NCBI GenBank assembly: GCA_946539765.1
Contig: CAMNHO010000003.1
Coordinates: forward strand, 1-64,000
Direction of reading: 5' to 3'
Source of the DNA: UBA4312 sp002394635
GTDB taxonomy: Bacteria > Bacillota_I > Bacilli_A > Erysipelotrichales > Erysipelotrichaceae
DNA: 64,000 nt
The position numbers were made by a program, and so were the translations under genes. The notes under the pieces are model-generated. The model did no database searches, was not told the DNA's origin, and worked only from the letters and a program-made list of their open reading frames with translations. This document shows, piece by piece, positions 53,529 to 62,691 of the stretch (position 1 is the stretch's first letter; the number at the start of each line of letters is the position of its first letter).

Positions 53529-55163
53529 ATGCCTATTACAGACTTGCTGGAAAGAAATGCCAAATTATATGGTAACGAAGTTGCCCTTGTAGAAATCAAT
53601 CCTGAAATCAAAGAGGAACAAAGGGTAACATGGAAAGAATATGAATTGATCCAACCGACATCGCGGTCTTTTTATCGACGCCAGATTACCTGGGGTGTCT
53701 TTGATGAAAAAGCCAACCGGGTAGCCAATATGTTGCGAGATCGTGGGATCGCCAAAGGACAAAAGTGTGCCATTCTTCTGATGAACTGTCTGGAATGGTT
53801 GCCCATCTACTTTGGTATTATGAAAGCCGGCGCCCTGGCTGTACCATTAAATTTCCGTTTTACCGGTGAAGAAATCAAATACTGCCTTGATGCCAGTGAC
53901 GCTGACGTCCTGTTCTTCGGTCCGGAATTCATCGGACGCCTGGAAGATATTGCCGGTCACATTAAAAAAACAACTTTATTGTATTATGTTGGTGACCAAT
54001 GTCCTTCCTACGCGGAGGATTATTATAAACAAGCTTCCAACTCTTCTTCCGCTGCCCCGCTGGTACTGATTGAGGATAAAGATGAAGGTGCTATCTATTT
54101 TTCCAGTGGTACGACCGGTTTTCCAAAACCAATCTTATTGTTGCATGAAGCCTTGATGCAGTCTGCACAGATGGAAGCCATCCATCACCGCACCACAAAG
54201 CAGGATAACTTCCTTTGTATCCCGCCGTTATACCACACGGGGGCCAAGATGCACTGGTTCGGTTCTCTGTATACCGGAAGCCGTGCCGTGATCCTAAAGG
54301 GAAATTCACCCCAGGCCATCCTGAGTGCAGTATCCAATGAAGGTTGTACGATCGTTTGGCTTCTGGTTCCGTGGGCACAGGATATTCTGGCTGCTTTGGA
54401 TGCCGGAAAAATCAAAAAAGAAGACTACAAACTGGATCAATGGCGTTTAATGCACATTGGTGCTCAGCCGGTACCACCAAGTCTGATCAAACATTGGCTG
54501 GAATACTTCCCAAACCATAAATACGACACCAACTACGGATTATCCGAATCCACAGGTCCGGGATGCGTTCATCTGGGACTGGACAATGTTCATAAGGTCG
54601 GCGCCATCGGAATTCCTGGTTATCATTGGAAAATTAAAATTGTCGATGAAAACGGCAATGCCGTTCCTCAGGGAGAAGTCGGCGAATTATGTGTCAAAGG
54701 GCGTGGTGTCATGGTCGAATACTACAAGAACCCCGAAGCAACCGCTGAAGTATTGAAAAAAGGCTGGTTGTTTACAGGTGATATGGCCCGTCAGGATGAA
54801 GATGGATTCATCTATCTGGTAGATCGTAAAAAAGATGTTATCATCTCCGGTGGTGAAAATCTGTACCCGGTACAGATTGAAAGCTTTCTGGCTGCCCATC
54901 CGAAGATCCATGATGTCGCAGTCATCGGCTTATCCGACAAACGTCTGGGAGAAATTGCCGCCGCTATCATTCAGGTAAAAGAAGGAATGGAATTAACAGA
55001 ACAGGAAGTAAATCAGTTCTGTATTGACCTGCCAAGATATAAACGGCCAAGAAAGATTATCTTTGCGGACGTTATTCGAAATGGAACCGGAAAGATCGAT
55101 AAACCGGCTTTGCGTCGTCTCTACCGTGGTGAACGTCTGGTCGAAGCACAATCAAAAGGATAA
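53529..55163 (+). CDS. AMP-binding acyl-CoA synthetase
   Basis: A 544-residue ANL-superfamily ligase. The P-loop is IYFSSGTTGFPKP, then YGLSESTGPG, the hinge GWLFTGDMARQDEDGFIYLVDR, KDVIISGGENLYP and the C-terminal lysine region NGTGKIDKPAL. It activates a carboxylic acid to acyl-AMP and usually acyl-CoA; with its neighbours, an aryl or fatty acid is likely. Same operon as the aminotransferase, separated by 54 bases. Confidence 0.93.
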   Translation: MPITDLLERNAKLYGNEVALVEINPEIKEEQRVTWKEYELIQPTSRSFYRRQITWGVFDEKANRVANMLRDRGIAKGQKCAILLMNCLEWLPIYFGIMKAGALAVPLNFRFTGEEIKYCLDASDADVLFFGPEFIGRLEDIAGHIKKTTLLYYVGDQCPSYAEDYYKQASNSSSAAPLVLIEDKDEGAIYFSSGTTGFPKPILLLHEALMQSAQMEAIHHRTTKQDNFLCIPPLYHTGAKMHWFGSLYTGSRAVILKGNSPQAILSAVSNEGCTIVWLLVPWAQDILAALDAGKIKKEDYKLDQWRLMHIGAQPVPPSLIKHWLEYFPNHKYDTNYGLSESTGPGCVHLGLDNVHKVGAIGIPGYHWKIKIVDENGNAVPQGEVGELCVKGRGVMVEYYKNPEATAEVLKKGWLFTGDMARQDEDGFIYLVDRKKDVIISGGENLYPVQIESFLAAHPKIHDVAVIGLSDKRLGEIAAAIIQVKEGMELTEQEVNQFCIDLPRYKRPRKIIFADVIRNGTGKIDKPALRRLYRGERLVEAQSKG

Positions 55164-55165
55164 AC

Positions 55166-55195
55166 AAAAGCATGGTCTATCCATGCTTTTCTCTT
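55166..55195 (+). terminator. Terminator after acyl-CoA synthetase gene
   Basis: AAAAGCATGG and CCATGCTTTT form a 10-bp stem with four-base loop; T-tract is short. Confidence 0.75.
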
Positions 55196-55218
55196 GACAA
55201 AGGGGATATACTAAACAT

Positions 55219-55839
55219 ATGAACAAAACATTAATTCAGGAAATTCAGGACAGAGGCATATCACTGGTCGCTGTCACTAAAAAACACACGAAGGAAGAGG
55301 TCGATGCGCTGGCTGCCATGGGACTGCATGTATTCGGAGAAAACCGCGTCCAGGAATTCCTAACTAAATATGACCCAGCCTATACATGGCATATCATCGG
55401 CCATCTTCAGACAAACAAAGTGAAATATATCATCGGAAAAGTCGATGTGATCGAAAGTGTGGATTCCATCAAACTGGCTAAGGAAATCGATAAACATGCC
55501 AAAAAACATGGTCTCATTCAGAAAATCTATGCCGAGATCAAGGTGTCCAAAACCGATGAGAACAAAACCGGGTATCCTTATGCTCAGGCCATGGATTTCA
55601 TTGATCAACTGCAAAGCTTTACTAATCTTCATGTAATCGGACTGATGTGCATTGCTTCCAATACAGAAGATACTTCTGTTGTTACACGGGAATTTGACCA
55701 GATGGCCGCATTATCGAAAACTTGCAAAGAAAAATATCCTGATATGACGGTATTATCGATGGGTATGAGCAATGACTGGCGCCTGGCTTTGGAGCATGGT
55801 TCCAATCAAATTCGAATTGGAACAGCTTTATTTGAATAA
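55219..55839 (+). CDS. YggS family PLP homeostasis protein
   Basis: A 206-residue PLP-binding protein of the YggS/PLPBP family. The PLP lysine is in LVAVTKKH (about Lys21), and other features are FGENRVQEF, WHIIGHLQTNK, GLMCIA and MGMSNDW. The N-terminus is some 15-20 residues shorter than typical members, though the PLP lysine is kept. No strong SD. It regulates cellular PLP and amino-acid balance. Confidence 0.93.
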   Translation: MNKTLIQEIQDRGISLVAVTKKHTKEEVDALAAMGLHVFGENRVQEFLTKYDPAYTWHIIGHLQTNKVKYIIGKVDVIESVDSIKLAKEIDKHAKKHGLIQKIYAEIKVSKTDENKTGYPYAQAMDFIDQLQSFTNLHVIGLMCIASNTEDTSVVTREFDQMAALSKTCKEKYPDMTVLSMGMSNDWRLALEHGSNQIRIGTALFE

Positions 55840-55893
55840 ACTTTCACATAAGTTCACATAAACTTTTACGGTGTTCTTTGTTAGAATAAACCC

Positions 55894-56658
55894 ATGAGTG
55901 AAAAAAATACGGACATGATCCGACATATACGACATCTTATTCTGTTGTCCGGTTTAGGTGTTTTGGCTGCCATTATGACAATATCCGTTCATTTTTTAAC
56001 ACCGGAACCTGTCATCAAACCAAAAGAGGATAAAAAAGAAAAGGTCGATACCAGCCAATATCCAGACGTAACCATCGTCCTGGATCCAGGTCATGGAGGC
56101 TACGACAGCGGAACGATCGGCTATTCAGAAACAAAAGAAAAAGATCTGACATTAACCTATACTTTGGCAATTGGAGAACGTCTGAAAAAGTTGAATCCAA
56201 ATCTGAATATTGTCTACACCAGAGACAGCGATGAGATTTCATGGGAAAAAGACGAAGAAAAAGATTTGATTGCCCGTGTGGATGTAGCCAAAGAAAACAA
56301 CGCCGACTACTTTTTATCGATTCACGTCAATGCCAATACCAACGATCTGGAAGCAACAGATTATGATTTCTTTGTTCGACAGGATGATAAAGTCAGTCAG
56401 GCAATTGCCGAATCCATAATCGACAATCTGCAGGAAAACGGATGGGATTATGAATCCTTTATTCTGGATGTTGCCAATTATCCACTTTATGTGGTCAGTG
56501 ATCAGGACATTCCGGCCATGTTGTATGAAATCGGTTATTTTTCCAATCCGGACATGGAACAAGTTCTATTAAAGGATGAAACCGTTGATCTGATTGCTGA
56601 TGCAGTAGCTCAGGCTTATCATCAATACATTCTGGAACATGATGAAAAAAGTAAATAA
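55894..56658 (+). CDS. N-acetylmuramoyl-L-alanine amidase (Amidase_3)
   Basis: A 254-residue zinc amidase that cleaves the glycan-peptide bond in peptidoglycan. An N-terminal membrane helix (about 16-36) is followed by the catalytic domain with VLDPGHGGYDSG (zinc His), Glu in EKDLTLTY, LSIHVNANTND (zinc His) and late LYEIGYFSN (Glu). No SD; TAGAAT lies 6-7 bases before the ATG, so the mRNA may be leaderless. Confidence 0.95.
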   Translation: MSEKNTDMIRHIRHLILLSGLGVLAAIMTISVHFLTPEPVIKPKEDKKEKVDTSQYPDVTIVLDPGHGGYDSGTIGYSETKEKDLTLTYTLAIGERLKKLNPNLNIVYTRDSDEISWEKDEEKDLIARVDVAKENNADYFLSIHVNANTNDLEATDYDFFVRQDDKVSQAIAESIIDNLQENGWDYESFILDVANYPLYVVSDQDIPAMLYEIGYFSNPDMEQVLLKDETVDLIADAVAQAYHQYILEHDEKSK

Positions 56659-56662
56659 GAGT

Positions 56663-56697
56663 AAAAAGCAGGTTCTTTTGAACCTGCTTTACTTCTT
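56663..56697. terminator. Bidirectional terminator
   Basis: AAAGCAGGTTC and GAACCTGCTTT form an 11-bp stem between the converging amidase and flavin reductase genes. Confidence 0.9.
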
Positions 56698-57255
56698 TAA
56701 CTTCAAACCGTCTTTAAAGGCTTCCCCGACACGTTCTGTCACCTTATAGTAACCATGAGTGTATGGATCAAAAGCAATCGCGTTGACCAATGACATATCA
56801 ATATGACCATCAACCATCACCTTTTCATCCGCTGTCAGATTGACTACTTTTCCTATCACTCCGACCCCATATTCATTCTCCTGGTATTCGATAAATTCAC
56901 ATTCCAGGCATAACGGAAATTCATTGATGACCGGTGCATCAACGCATTCTGCCTTCGTAGCTGTCAGATGACTATTTTCAAATTTTTTTGTTTCCTTATT
57001 TCCTGAAATCACACCAAAATAATCCGCTTCCACAACATGTGACGCATCGGCAATGCTGACGGTAAACGCTTTTCTTTCCTTTATATTCTTTACTGTTTTG
57101 TGTGTTTCGGTTAAATTCAAGGCAACCGTTCCTCTTTCCTGCATGGTTCCCCAGGCAGCATTCATCACATTTACACTACCATCTTCGTTATATGTCGCAA
57201 TCATTAATACCGGCATTGGAAAAATTCCTTCTGTCTGATTTAATTTTACTCTCAT
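56689..57255 (-). CDS. Flavin reductase-like domain protein
   Basis: A 188-residue FMN-binding split-barrel protein. It begins LNQTEGIFPMPVLMIATYN with NVMNAAWGTM and shows VALNLTETHKTVKNI, the usual flavin-reductase pattern. It is divergent from the HxlR regulator, a common arrangement in which HxlR represses a redox enzyme. SD AGAGG. The partner or electron acceptor is unknown. Confidence 0.9.
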   Translation of the reverse strand: MRVKLNQTEGIFPMPVLMIATYNEDGSVNVMNAAWGTMQERGTVALNLTETHKTVKNIKERKAFTVSIADASHVVEADYFGVISGNKETKKFENSHLTATKAECVDAPVINEFPLCLECEFIEYQENEYGVGVIGKVVNLTADEKVMVDGHIDMSLVNAIAFDPYTHGYYKVTERVGEAFKDGLKLKK

Positions 57256-57333
57256 TTTTTATTTCCTCTTTTCTTTTGATTGACACATGTATCTGCTTAT
57301 GTTTAAATTATAACTAACATAATCAATTAATCA

Positions 57334-57358
57334 AGTACTGTCATCAACGATATGTACT
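57334..57358. promoter_or_regulatory. Candidate HxlR operator
   Basis: AGTAC and GTACT form an inverted repeat with about 15 bases between, in the divergent region between the flavin reductase and HxlR genes. Short arms; tentative. Confidence 0.4.
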
Positions 57359-57377
57359 ATACGAAAGGAAAGTATTA

Positions 57378-57710
57378 ATGATCAAAAAGTATATTGAGAA
57401 TGCGAATTTTGAAGAGACTGGTTTCTACTATACCTATTCTATGATTGCCGGTAAACATAAGATGGTGATTTTATATTGTCTGATGGAGTATGAGCCGGTA
57501 CGTTTTAATGAGCTTCGTCGTTATATTAAGAAGATATCTGATAAAACTTTGAGTGCCAATTTAAAAGAGCTGGAAGCCGACCGATTAATTATCCGAAAGG
57601 AATATGCACAGATCCCACCAAAAGTAGAATACAGTCTGAGCCAGCGAGGACGCTCTTTAATGAATGTTTTGGACCAACTTTGTATATGGGGTGAAAAGAA
57701 CAAAGAATAA
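57378..57710 (+). CDS. HxlR family transcriptional regulator
   Basis: A 110-residue winged-helix regulator. It has FYYTYSMIAGKHKMVILYCL, RFNELRRYIKKISDKTLSANL and the wing YAQIPPKVEYSLSQRGRSL, diagnostic of HxlR. SD GAAAGGAAAG. It is divergent from the flavin reductase and is likely to control it and itself. Confidence 0.94.
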   Translation: MIKKYIENANFEETGFYYTYSMIAGKHKMVILYCLMEYEPVRFNELRRYIKKISDKTLSANLKELEADRLIIRKEYAQIPPKVEYSLSQRGRSLMNVLDQLCIWGEKNKE

Positions 57711-57811
57711 AAAGCTTTGTTCTGACATGATCCCAGCACCATAGATACACGTTTTTATATTTCGTATGTCTACTTTGATGGGATCATATCACTCGAACAG
57801 AGCTTTTTTAC
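57709..57811. terminator. About 100-nt long imperfect hairpin, terminator region
   Basis: Outer arms AAAAAGCTTTGTTC and GAACAGAGCTTTTT match in 13 of 14 positions; inner arms ATGATCCCA and TGGGATCAT are perfect; a weaker pair (TAGATACACG / CGTATGTCTA) surrounds the loop. T-runs at both outer ends allow termination in both directions between the converging hxlR and CBS-protein genes. Much larger than a usual terminator, so it could be a small mobile hairpin or RNA element. Confidence 0.6.
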
Positions 57812-59070
57812 TATCTTTCTTTTTTGTTAGGTAAAGTAATCCGCACTTCATCAATACGATGTTTCTGTATTTTCATTACCTGTAACCGGATCCCGTTTTC
57901 CAAAACAATATAGTCATTGATTTCCGGCAGACGTTTTAAACGGTCTATGACCAGTCCTCCGATCGAATCATAGTTTTCACTATCCAGATCCAGTCCCAAT
58001 GCATCGTTCAGATCGTGAAGACTGATATACCCTTTGACATCATAGACGCGCTGCGTAATTCTCTGAATGTTGGTATCTTCATGGGCATCATATTCGTCAC
58101 GTACTTCACCGACAATTTCTTCCAAAATGTCCTCCAGTGTGATGATACCGGATAATTCTCCATATTCATCCAATACGATGGCCAAATTAAAGGTGGCCTC
58201 TTTCATTTCCAGCAACAGATCGGATACTAGCTTATTCTCATAAATAAAGAAAACTTTTCGCAACATCCTGTTTAACTGAAAATGCTCAATATCTGTGTGT
58301 AACAGTAAATCTTTCATATTGATCATTCCAATGACATTATCCATCGAACCTTGATAGATTGGAATCCGTGTATACTGCTCTTCTCTGAATATCGCAATCA
58401 GATCATCATAGGTCGAATCTACATCTGCCATAACAACATGCACTCGAGGCACCATGATATCTTTTACTTTTACATCACCAAAATCAAATACATTATTGAT
58501 CAGATCCTTTTCATCTTCTTCGATGACCCCTTCTTCGTGGCTGACATCTACAATTGTACGCAGTTCATTCTCTGTCATCGTCGGTGAAGCAGCGTCAATG
58601 TCAATTCCGAAGCTTTTCAATAATGTGGAGCTGATCGCATTGACAAAGAAAATGATCGGAGTCAATACGATCATCAGGAAATGAATAATTGCTGCATATC
58701 GTAAAGCCAGAGTATCTGCTTTTTGAGTAGCCATGGTTTTTGGTGTAATCTCACCAAAAATCAATATCATGAGAGTTATGATAAATGTTGCCACGCTGAC
58801 AACGGCCCCACCAAATGAATAAGCAATGGTCGTAGTGATGCTCGCCGCAAACGTATTCACAAGATTGTTTCCAATCAAGATCGTACTCAACATCTTGGAT
58901 TGATTTTCCAACATATCCAATACTGTTTTGGCATTTTTGTTTCCTTCTTCCATCAAAGTTCGCATACGGATCTTGTTACAGGAAACCAAAGCCGTTTCCG
59001 CAGAGGAAAAAAACCCAGATAAAAATAATAATATGATTAACAGGATACATTGTTTCCAAATACCGCTCAT
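57811..59070 (-). CDS. CNNM/CorC-type transporter-associated CBS protein
   Basis: A 419-residue protein. An N-terminal DUF21 membrane domain of four helices (about 1-175; FLSGFFSSAETAL, LIFGEITPKTMATQKA), a CBS pair (about 205-325; VKDIMVPRVHV, ITLEDILEEIVGEVRDEYD) and the C-terminal CorC/HlyC domain (about 335-412; GGLVIDRLKRLP). Family members act in Mg2+ or Na+ export. The old name hemolysin is misleading. Confidence 0.94.
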   Translation of the reverse strand: MSGIWKQCILLIILLFLSGFFSSAETALVSCNKIRMRTLMEEGNKNAKTVLDMLENQSKMLSTILIGNNLVNTFAASITTTIAYSFGGAVVSVATFIITLMILIFGEITPKTMATQKADTLALRYAAIIHFLMIVLTPIIFFVNAISSTLLKSFGIDIDAASPTMTENELRTIVDVSHEEGVIEEDEKDLINNVFDFGDVKVKDIMVPRVHVVMADVDSTYDDLIAIFREEQYTRIPIYQGSMDNVIGMINMKDLLLHTDIEHFQLNRMLRKVFFIYENKLVSDLLLEMKEATFNLAIVLDEYGELSGIITLEDILEEIVGEVRDEYDAHEDTNIQRITQRVYDVKGYISLHDLNDALGLDLDSENYDSIGGLVIDRLKRLPEINDYIVLENGIRLQVMKIQKHRIDEVRITLPNKKER

Positions 59071-59071
59071 C

Positions 59072-59977
59072 TTATTCCCCCTTTTTCGGCAGCACCAGAT
59101 GGACTGCCTGCTCTACTATCTCGATTGTCGGATTTTTCAGTTCGCGGATTTCTCCATCCAAATTACCAAGGATTCCTTGATTATCAGTATCCAGGTGGGC
59201 TACTTTCACTTTATGCAGGGAAACCAGATCGGAAAACTGCACATGCTGTCCTCGTTCATACTTCTTTGCTAATTGTACGATCTGATATTTTTTCACTGGT
59301 TTGATCAAGCAGACATCAATCATTCCATCATCGATCTTTGCCTGTGGACAGGGTTGATAACCACCCCCATAAAATCGGCCGTTACAAAAAACCACAAACA
59401 TATAAGGACAGGTCGGAAAATGCTGTTCATCCAGTTGAATATCATAAGACTGTTCAAAAGATTTCGATAAAGAGATCAACATGCCCATATAATATGGAGC
59501 AATTCCTTTTACCGGTAGTCGTTTTTTGATCTGATTGGAATAATCGGCCACAGATACATCAAATCCAAAGGAAACTGTATTGATGACATATTCTCCATTT
59601 ACCTTTAATAAATCTGCTTTCATCGTAAAAGGGTCTTTATAGTTTGAAAGATCCAAAAAATCTTCCCTTGTCAGTCCATCTATGCTTTTGATAAAATCAT
59701 TGCCGGTTCCGATAGGTATGATCGACAGCTGAACATGAGGGTATCCGGCTATTCCGTTAACGACTTCGTGCAGAATTCCATCTCCTCCACACGCAAAGAT
59801 ATGAACTGGCTGCTCTTCCATCAACGCATATTTTCGTGCGATCAGCTGGGCATGTCCTGCTTTTTTTGTCTTTTCTATGATAATCCGTTTTCCTTGAAAA
59901 TTCTTTTTGATTTCCTGCATTAAACGGTATTGTTTATCACGACTTATATGAGGATTGATAATAAATACTTCCTTCAC
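59072..59977 (-). CDS. Diacylglycerol kinase family lipid kinase
   Basis: A 301-residue kinase with the DAGK catalytic fold. It begins FIINPHISRDKQYRLMQEI and shows HIFACGGDGILHEVVNG with the nucleotide-binding Gly-Gly-Asp-Gly, IPIGTGNDFIK and GGGYQPCPQAKIDDGMID in the C-terminal lobe. It phosphorylates diacylglycerol or a related lipid in the membrane; DgkB-type is most likely. It starts four bases after miaA and ends next to the CBS gene. Confidence 0.93.
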   Translation of the reverse strand: MKEVFIINPHISRDKQYRLMQEIKKNFQGKRIIIEKTKKAGHAQLIARKYALMEEQPVHIFACGGDGILHEVVNGIAGYPHVQLSIIPIGTGNDFIKSIDGLTREDFLDLSNYKDPFTMKADLLKVNGEYVINTVSFGFDVSVADYSNQIKKRLPVKGIAPYYMGMLISLSKSFEQSYDIQLDEQHFPTCPYMFVVFCNGRFYGGGYQPCPQAKIDDGMIDVCLIKPVKKYQIVQLAKKYERGQHVQFSDLVSLHKVKVAHLDTDNQGILGNLDGEIRELKNPTIEIVEQAVHLVLPKKGE

Positions 59978-59980
59978 TGC

Positions 59981-60895
59981 TTATCCCTCCCGACAATCAG
60001 ATAACCACGCTTGAATATCCTCTTCGATCTTAGGATCATCCGGTTCATACCAATGAACATCCATTTGATTCTTAAACCAGGTATATTGTCTTTTTGCATA
60101 TCTTCTTGAGTTTGTTTTGATCTGTGTTCGGATCTCTTCTAAATTTTTTTCTTTTAAAAAGTACGCTTTAAACTCTTTATAGCCGATTCCCTGAAAACTA
60201 GTGTACTCCCATGTCTTCGGGTCTGAGAACAATGTCTCTACTTCCTCAACCAATCCAGCATCAAACATCCGGTCTACTCTCCGGTTGATCCGTTCATGTA
60301 AAAGATCGCGGTCAACCGATAATCCCAGAAAAAAGATATCATAGATCGGCTCATGGTTTTGCTGCGCTTCTCTTTGTGTTTTATTAAGACCTTGGTGTGC
60401 AATCTGCAAAGCTCGTATCATCCGTTTCCGGTTGTGGTTGTGGATCTTCTCTGCTGATTGCGGGTCTTTTTGTTTCAGCAGCTCATGAAGCTGATCATTG
60501 TCTAAAGTCTGTAAATACGTATCGTATCGAGTATCTGGTTTCTCCTCCTGGAAATCATAATCATATAAAGCCGCTTTTAAATACAGGCCGGTCCCTCCAC
60601 AAAGGATAGGAAACTTTCCTTTTTCTGTAATCGTTTTGATCGCCTGTCGGCATTTTGTCTGAAACACCTTCACATTATATGGTATATCGTAAGCCTGTTC
60701 GTCCACCAGGTAATGAACGATTCCATCCTTTTCTTGTTCGGTTACCTTTGCTGTTCCGATATCCATTTTCTTATAGACTTGCATACTGTCACAGGAAACA
60801 ATTTCCCCGTTCAGTGCATGGGCAAGACGAATAGATAAAGCTGTTTTCCCGATGCCGGTTGGACCGACAATAGCCAGCACCTTCTGTTTAGCCAC
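59981..60895 (-). CDS. miaA: tRNA dimethylallyltransferase
   Basis: MiaA of about 304 residues, which adds dimethylallyl to A37 of tRNAs reading UNN codons. P-loop VGPTGIGKTAL, CDSMQVYKKMDIGTAK, and AKRQYTWFKNQ. I prefer GTG at 60895, which has an AAAGGA SD and overlaps the mutL stop; an in-frame ATG at 60919 has no SD and would add eight residues. Same operon as mutS-mutL, a common Firmicutes order. Confidence 0.95.
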   Translation of the reverse strand: MAKQKVLAIVGPTGIGKTALSIRLAHALNGEIVSCDSMQVYKKMDIGTAKVTEQEKDGIVHYLVDEQAYDIPYNVKVFQTKCRQAIKTITEKGKFPILCGGTGLYLKAALYDYDFQEEKPDTRYDTYLQTLDNDQLHELLKQKDPQSAEKIHNHNRKRMIRALQIAHQGLNKTQREAQQNHEPIYDIFFLGLSVDRDLLHERINRRVDRMFDAGLVEEVETLFSDPKTWEYTSFQGIGYKEFKAYFLKEKNLEEIRTQIKTNSRRYAKRQYTWFKNQMDVHWYEPDDPKIEEDIQAWLSDCREG

Positions 60896-62681
60896 GTTCA
60901 AATTCCTTTCGCAGGTCATTATCGCTTAAAGTGATGACCGTAGGTCTTCCATGAGGACAATGATATGGCTGTCGACATTTTTTTAAATCTTCGATTACCT
61001 GCTTCATTTCCTGCATGGTCAAAGGACGATTAAAACGGATAGAAGAATGACAGGCCATGGTAGCCAGCATCTTCTTGCGTAATGCCGCCATGTCCACATC
61101 CTGGTGCTGACGGAAGTAATCCATCATATCCTGTAAAAAAGCATCGGCATCAACGTTCTGAAACCAGAGCGGTACTTCTCTCAACAGAAAACGATCCGTG
61201 CCAAACTCTTCGAAATGCAGACCAAAAAAGGATACCTTATCGTTAATTGTTTGGATCTGCCCCATCAGATCGGAAGAAACATGGATCTGGATCGGGAGCA
61301 TCAACGCTTGTTGTTGAGTCACCGGTTCTTTTAGCGTATCCAGCAGTTGTTCATAATGATATCGTTCCTGAGCGGCATGCTGATCAATAATCACCAATCC
61401 TTCCGGATTGGAGCATAAAATATAGGAATCATGCAATTGGGCAAGAACATGAAGATGATCAAAAAAGGAAGGACCATGATCACTTTCCTTCACCGGTTCT
61501 TCCGGTTGCTGTTCCGGCATCTGCCATATAGGCTGTGGTTCTGTTACCTGGTATTGTTCAAAACTTTCCTGAATAACAGAGTCCTGGTTATTTGATTGTT
61601 CTACCGGATACGGAAACGAAATCGAAGACTGTGTATTGTAAAGCGTTTGCTGCTGATAGACCGGTGTGCTCGGAGCACGTTTGACTTCTACGGTCTTTAG
61701 AGCCGAACGCAATGTTTGTGTCAAGGTTGTTTTGATCAATTCAACCAATTGGCCTTGTTTGGACATTCGCACTTCCCATTTATTCGGATGTACATTGACA
61801 TCCACAAGCTGAGTATCCACTTCAATCTGCATTACAACGATTGGAAATCGATGAGGTGGCATAAAATCACTATAAGCATCCACCATAGCTTTTTGGATCA
61901 CATTGCTGCGAATGAGACGATCGTTCAATGTAATATACATAAAATATTTGGTTGCCCGATTGATCTTTGGCTGCACCGCATAGCCATGTATGCGATAATC
62001 TTCATTTGCAGCCTCAAATGCCATTGCATTTTTAGCTACTTCCCTACCATACATCTGGTAAAGTATTTCCTGTATGTTTCCATTCCCGGATGTCTGAAAT
62101 ACCTTTTTATCCTCGTTATATAACACAAAACGAATGGACGGATGACTTAATGCCATACGGTTAACCAGATTGGCAATTATGGAAAATTCGTAGGATATAC
62201 TTTTCAAATGTTTGAAACGAGCCGGGGTTTTAATAAATAAACCGGATACATCCACGGTCGTCCCCTTTGGACAAGATACATTCTCCTTTGTCAGAAGCTG
62301 GCCATAATCATAAACGATCCGATATCCTGTATGTCCATTGTTAGTTTCCAGAACGACATGAGCCACAGAAGCAATACTTGGCAAGGCTTCTCCTCGAAAA
62401 CCCATTGTCTGTATATTGAAAAGGTCTTCCTCGGTATACATTTTACTGGTCGCATGGCGCATAAAAGCCAACTGGGCATCTTCCGGATCCATACCATCTC
62501 CATCATCCCGTATAACGATCCTTTCAATTCCTCCCTGATACACCGCAATCTCTATATTTCGGGCATGCGCATCGATACTGTTTTCCACACATTCTTTGAC
62601 AATATTAGCTGGCCGATCAACCACTTCTCCGGCAGCGATCATATTGGTCAAATGTTCGCTTAAGACATGTATTTTTGCCAT
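60888..62681 (-). CDS. mutL: DNA mismatch repair protein MutL
   Basis: MutL of 597 residues. The GHKL ATPase (about 1-330) has VKECVENSIDAHA, DDGDGM and GFRGEALPSIASV. A variable Gln/Pro-rich linker (about 345-415) leads to the C-terminal dimerisation domain, which contains the DQHAAQERYHYE motif (DQHA(X)2E(X)4E), so it is an endonuclease-active, mutH-independent MutL. A CPHGRP zinc-site motif lies near the C-terminus. It lies 10 bases after mutS. Confidence 0.98.
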   Translation of the reverse strand: MAKIHVLSEHLTNMIAAGEVVDRPANIVKECVENSIDAHARNIEIAVYQGGIERIVIRDDGDGMDPEDAQLAFMRHATSKMYTEEDLFNIQTMGFRGEALPSIASVAHVVLETNNGHTGYRIVYDYGQLLTKENVSCPKGTTVDVSGLFIKTPARFKHLKSISYEFSIIANLVNRMALSHPSIRFVLYNEDKKVFQTSGNGNIQEILYQMYGREVAKNAMAFEAANEDYRIHGYAVQPKINRATKYFMYITLNDRLIRSNVIQKAMVDAYSDFMPPHRFPIVVMQIEVDTQLVDVNVHPNKWEVRMSKQGQLVELIKTTLTQTLRSALKTVEVKRAPSTPVYQQQTLYNTQSSISFPYPVEQSNNQDSVIQESFEQYQVTEPQPIWQMPEQQPEEPVKESDHGPSFFDHLHVLAQLHDSYILCSNPEGLVIIDQHAAQERYHYEQLLDTLKEPVTQQQALMLPIQIHVSSDLMGQIQTINDKVSFFGLHFEEFGTDRFLLREVPLWFQNVDADAFLQDMMDYFRQHQDVDMAALRKKMLATMACHSSIRFNRPLTMQEMKQVIEDLKKCRQPYHCPHGRPTVITLSDNDLRKEFERG

Positions 62682-62691
62682 GAACGCCTCC

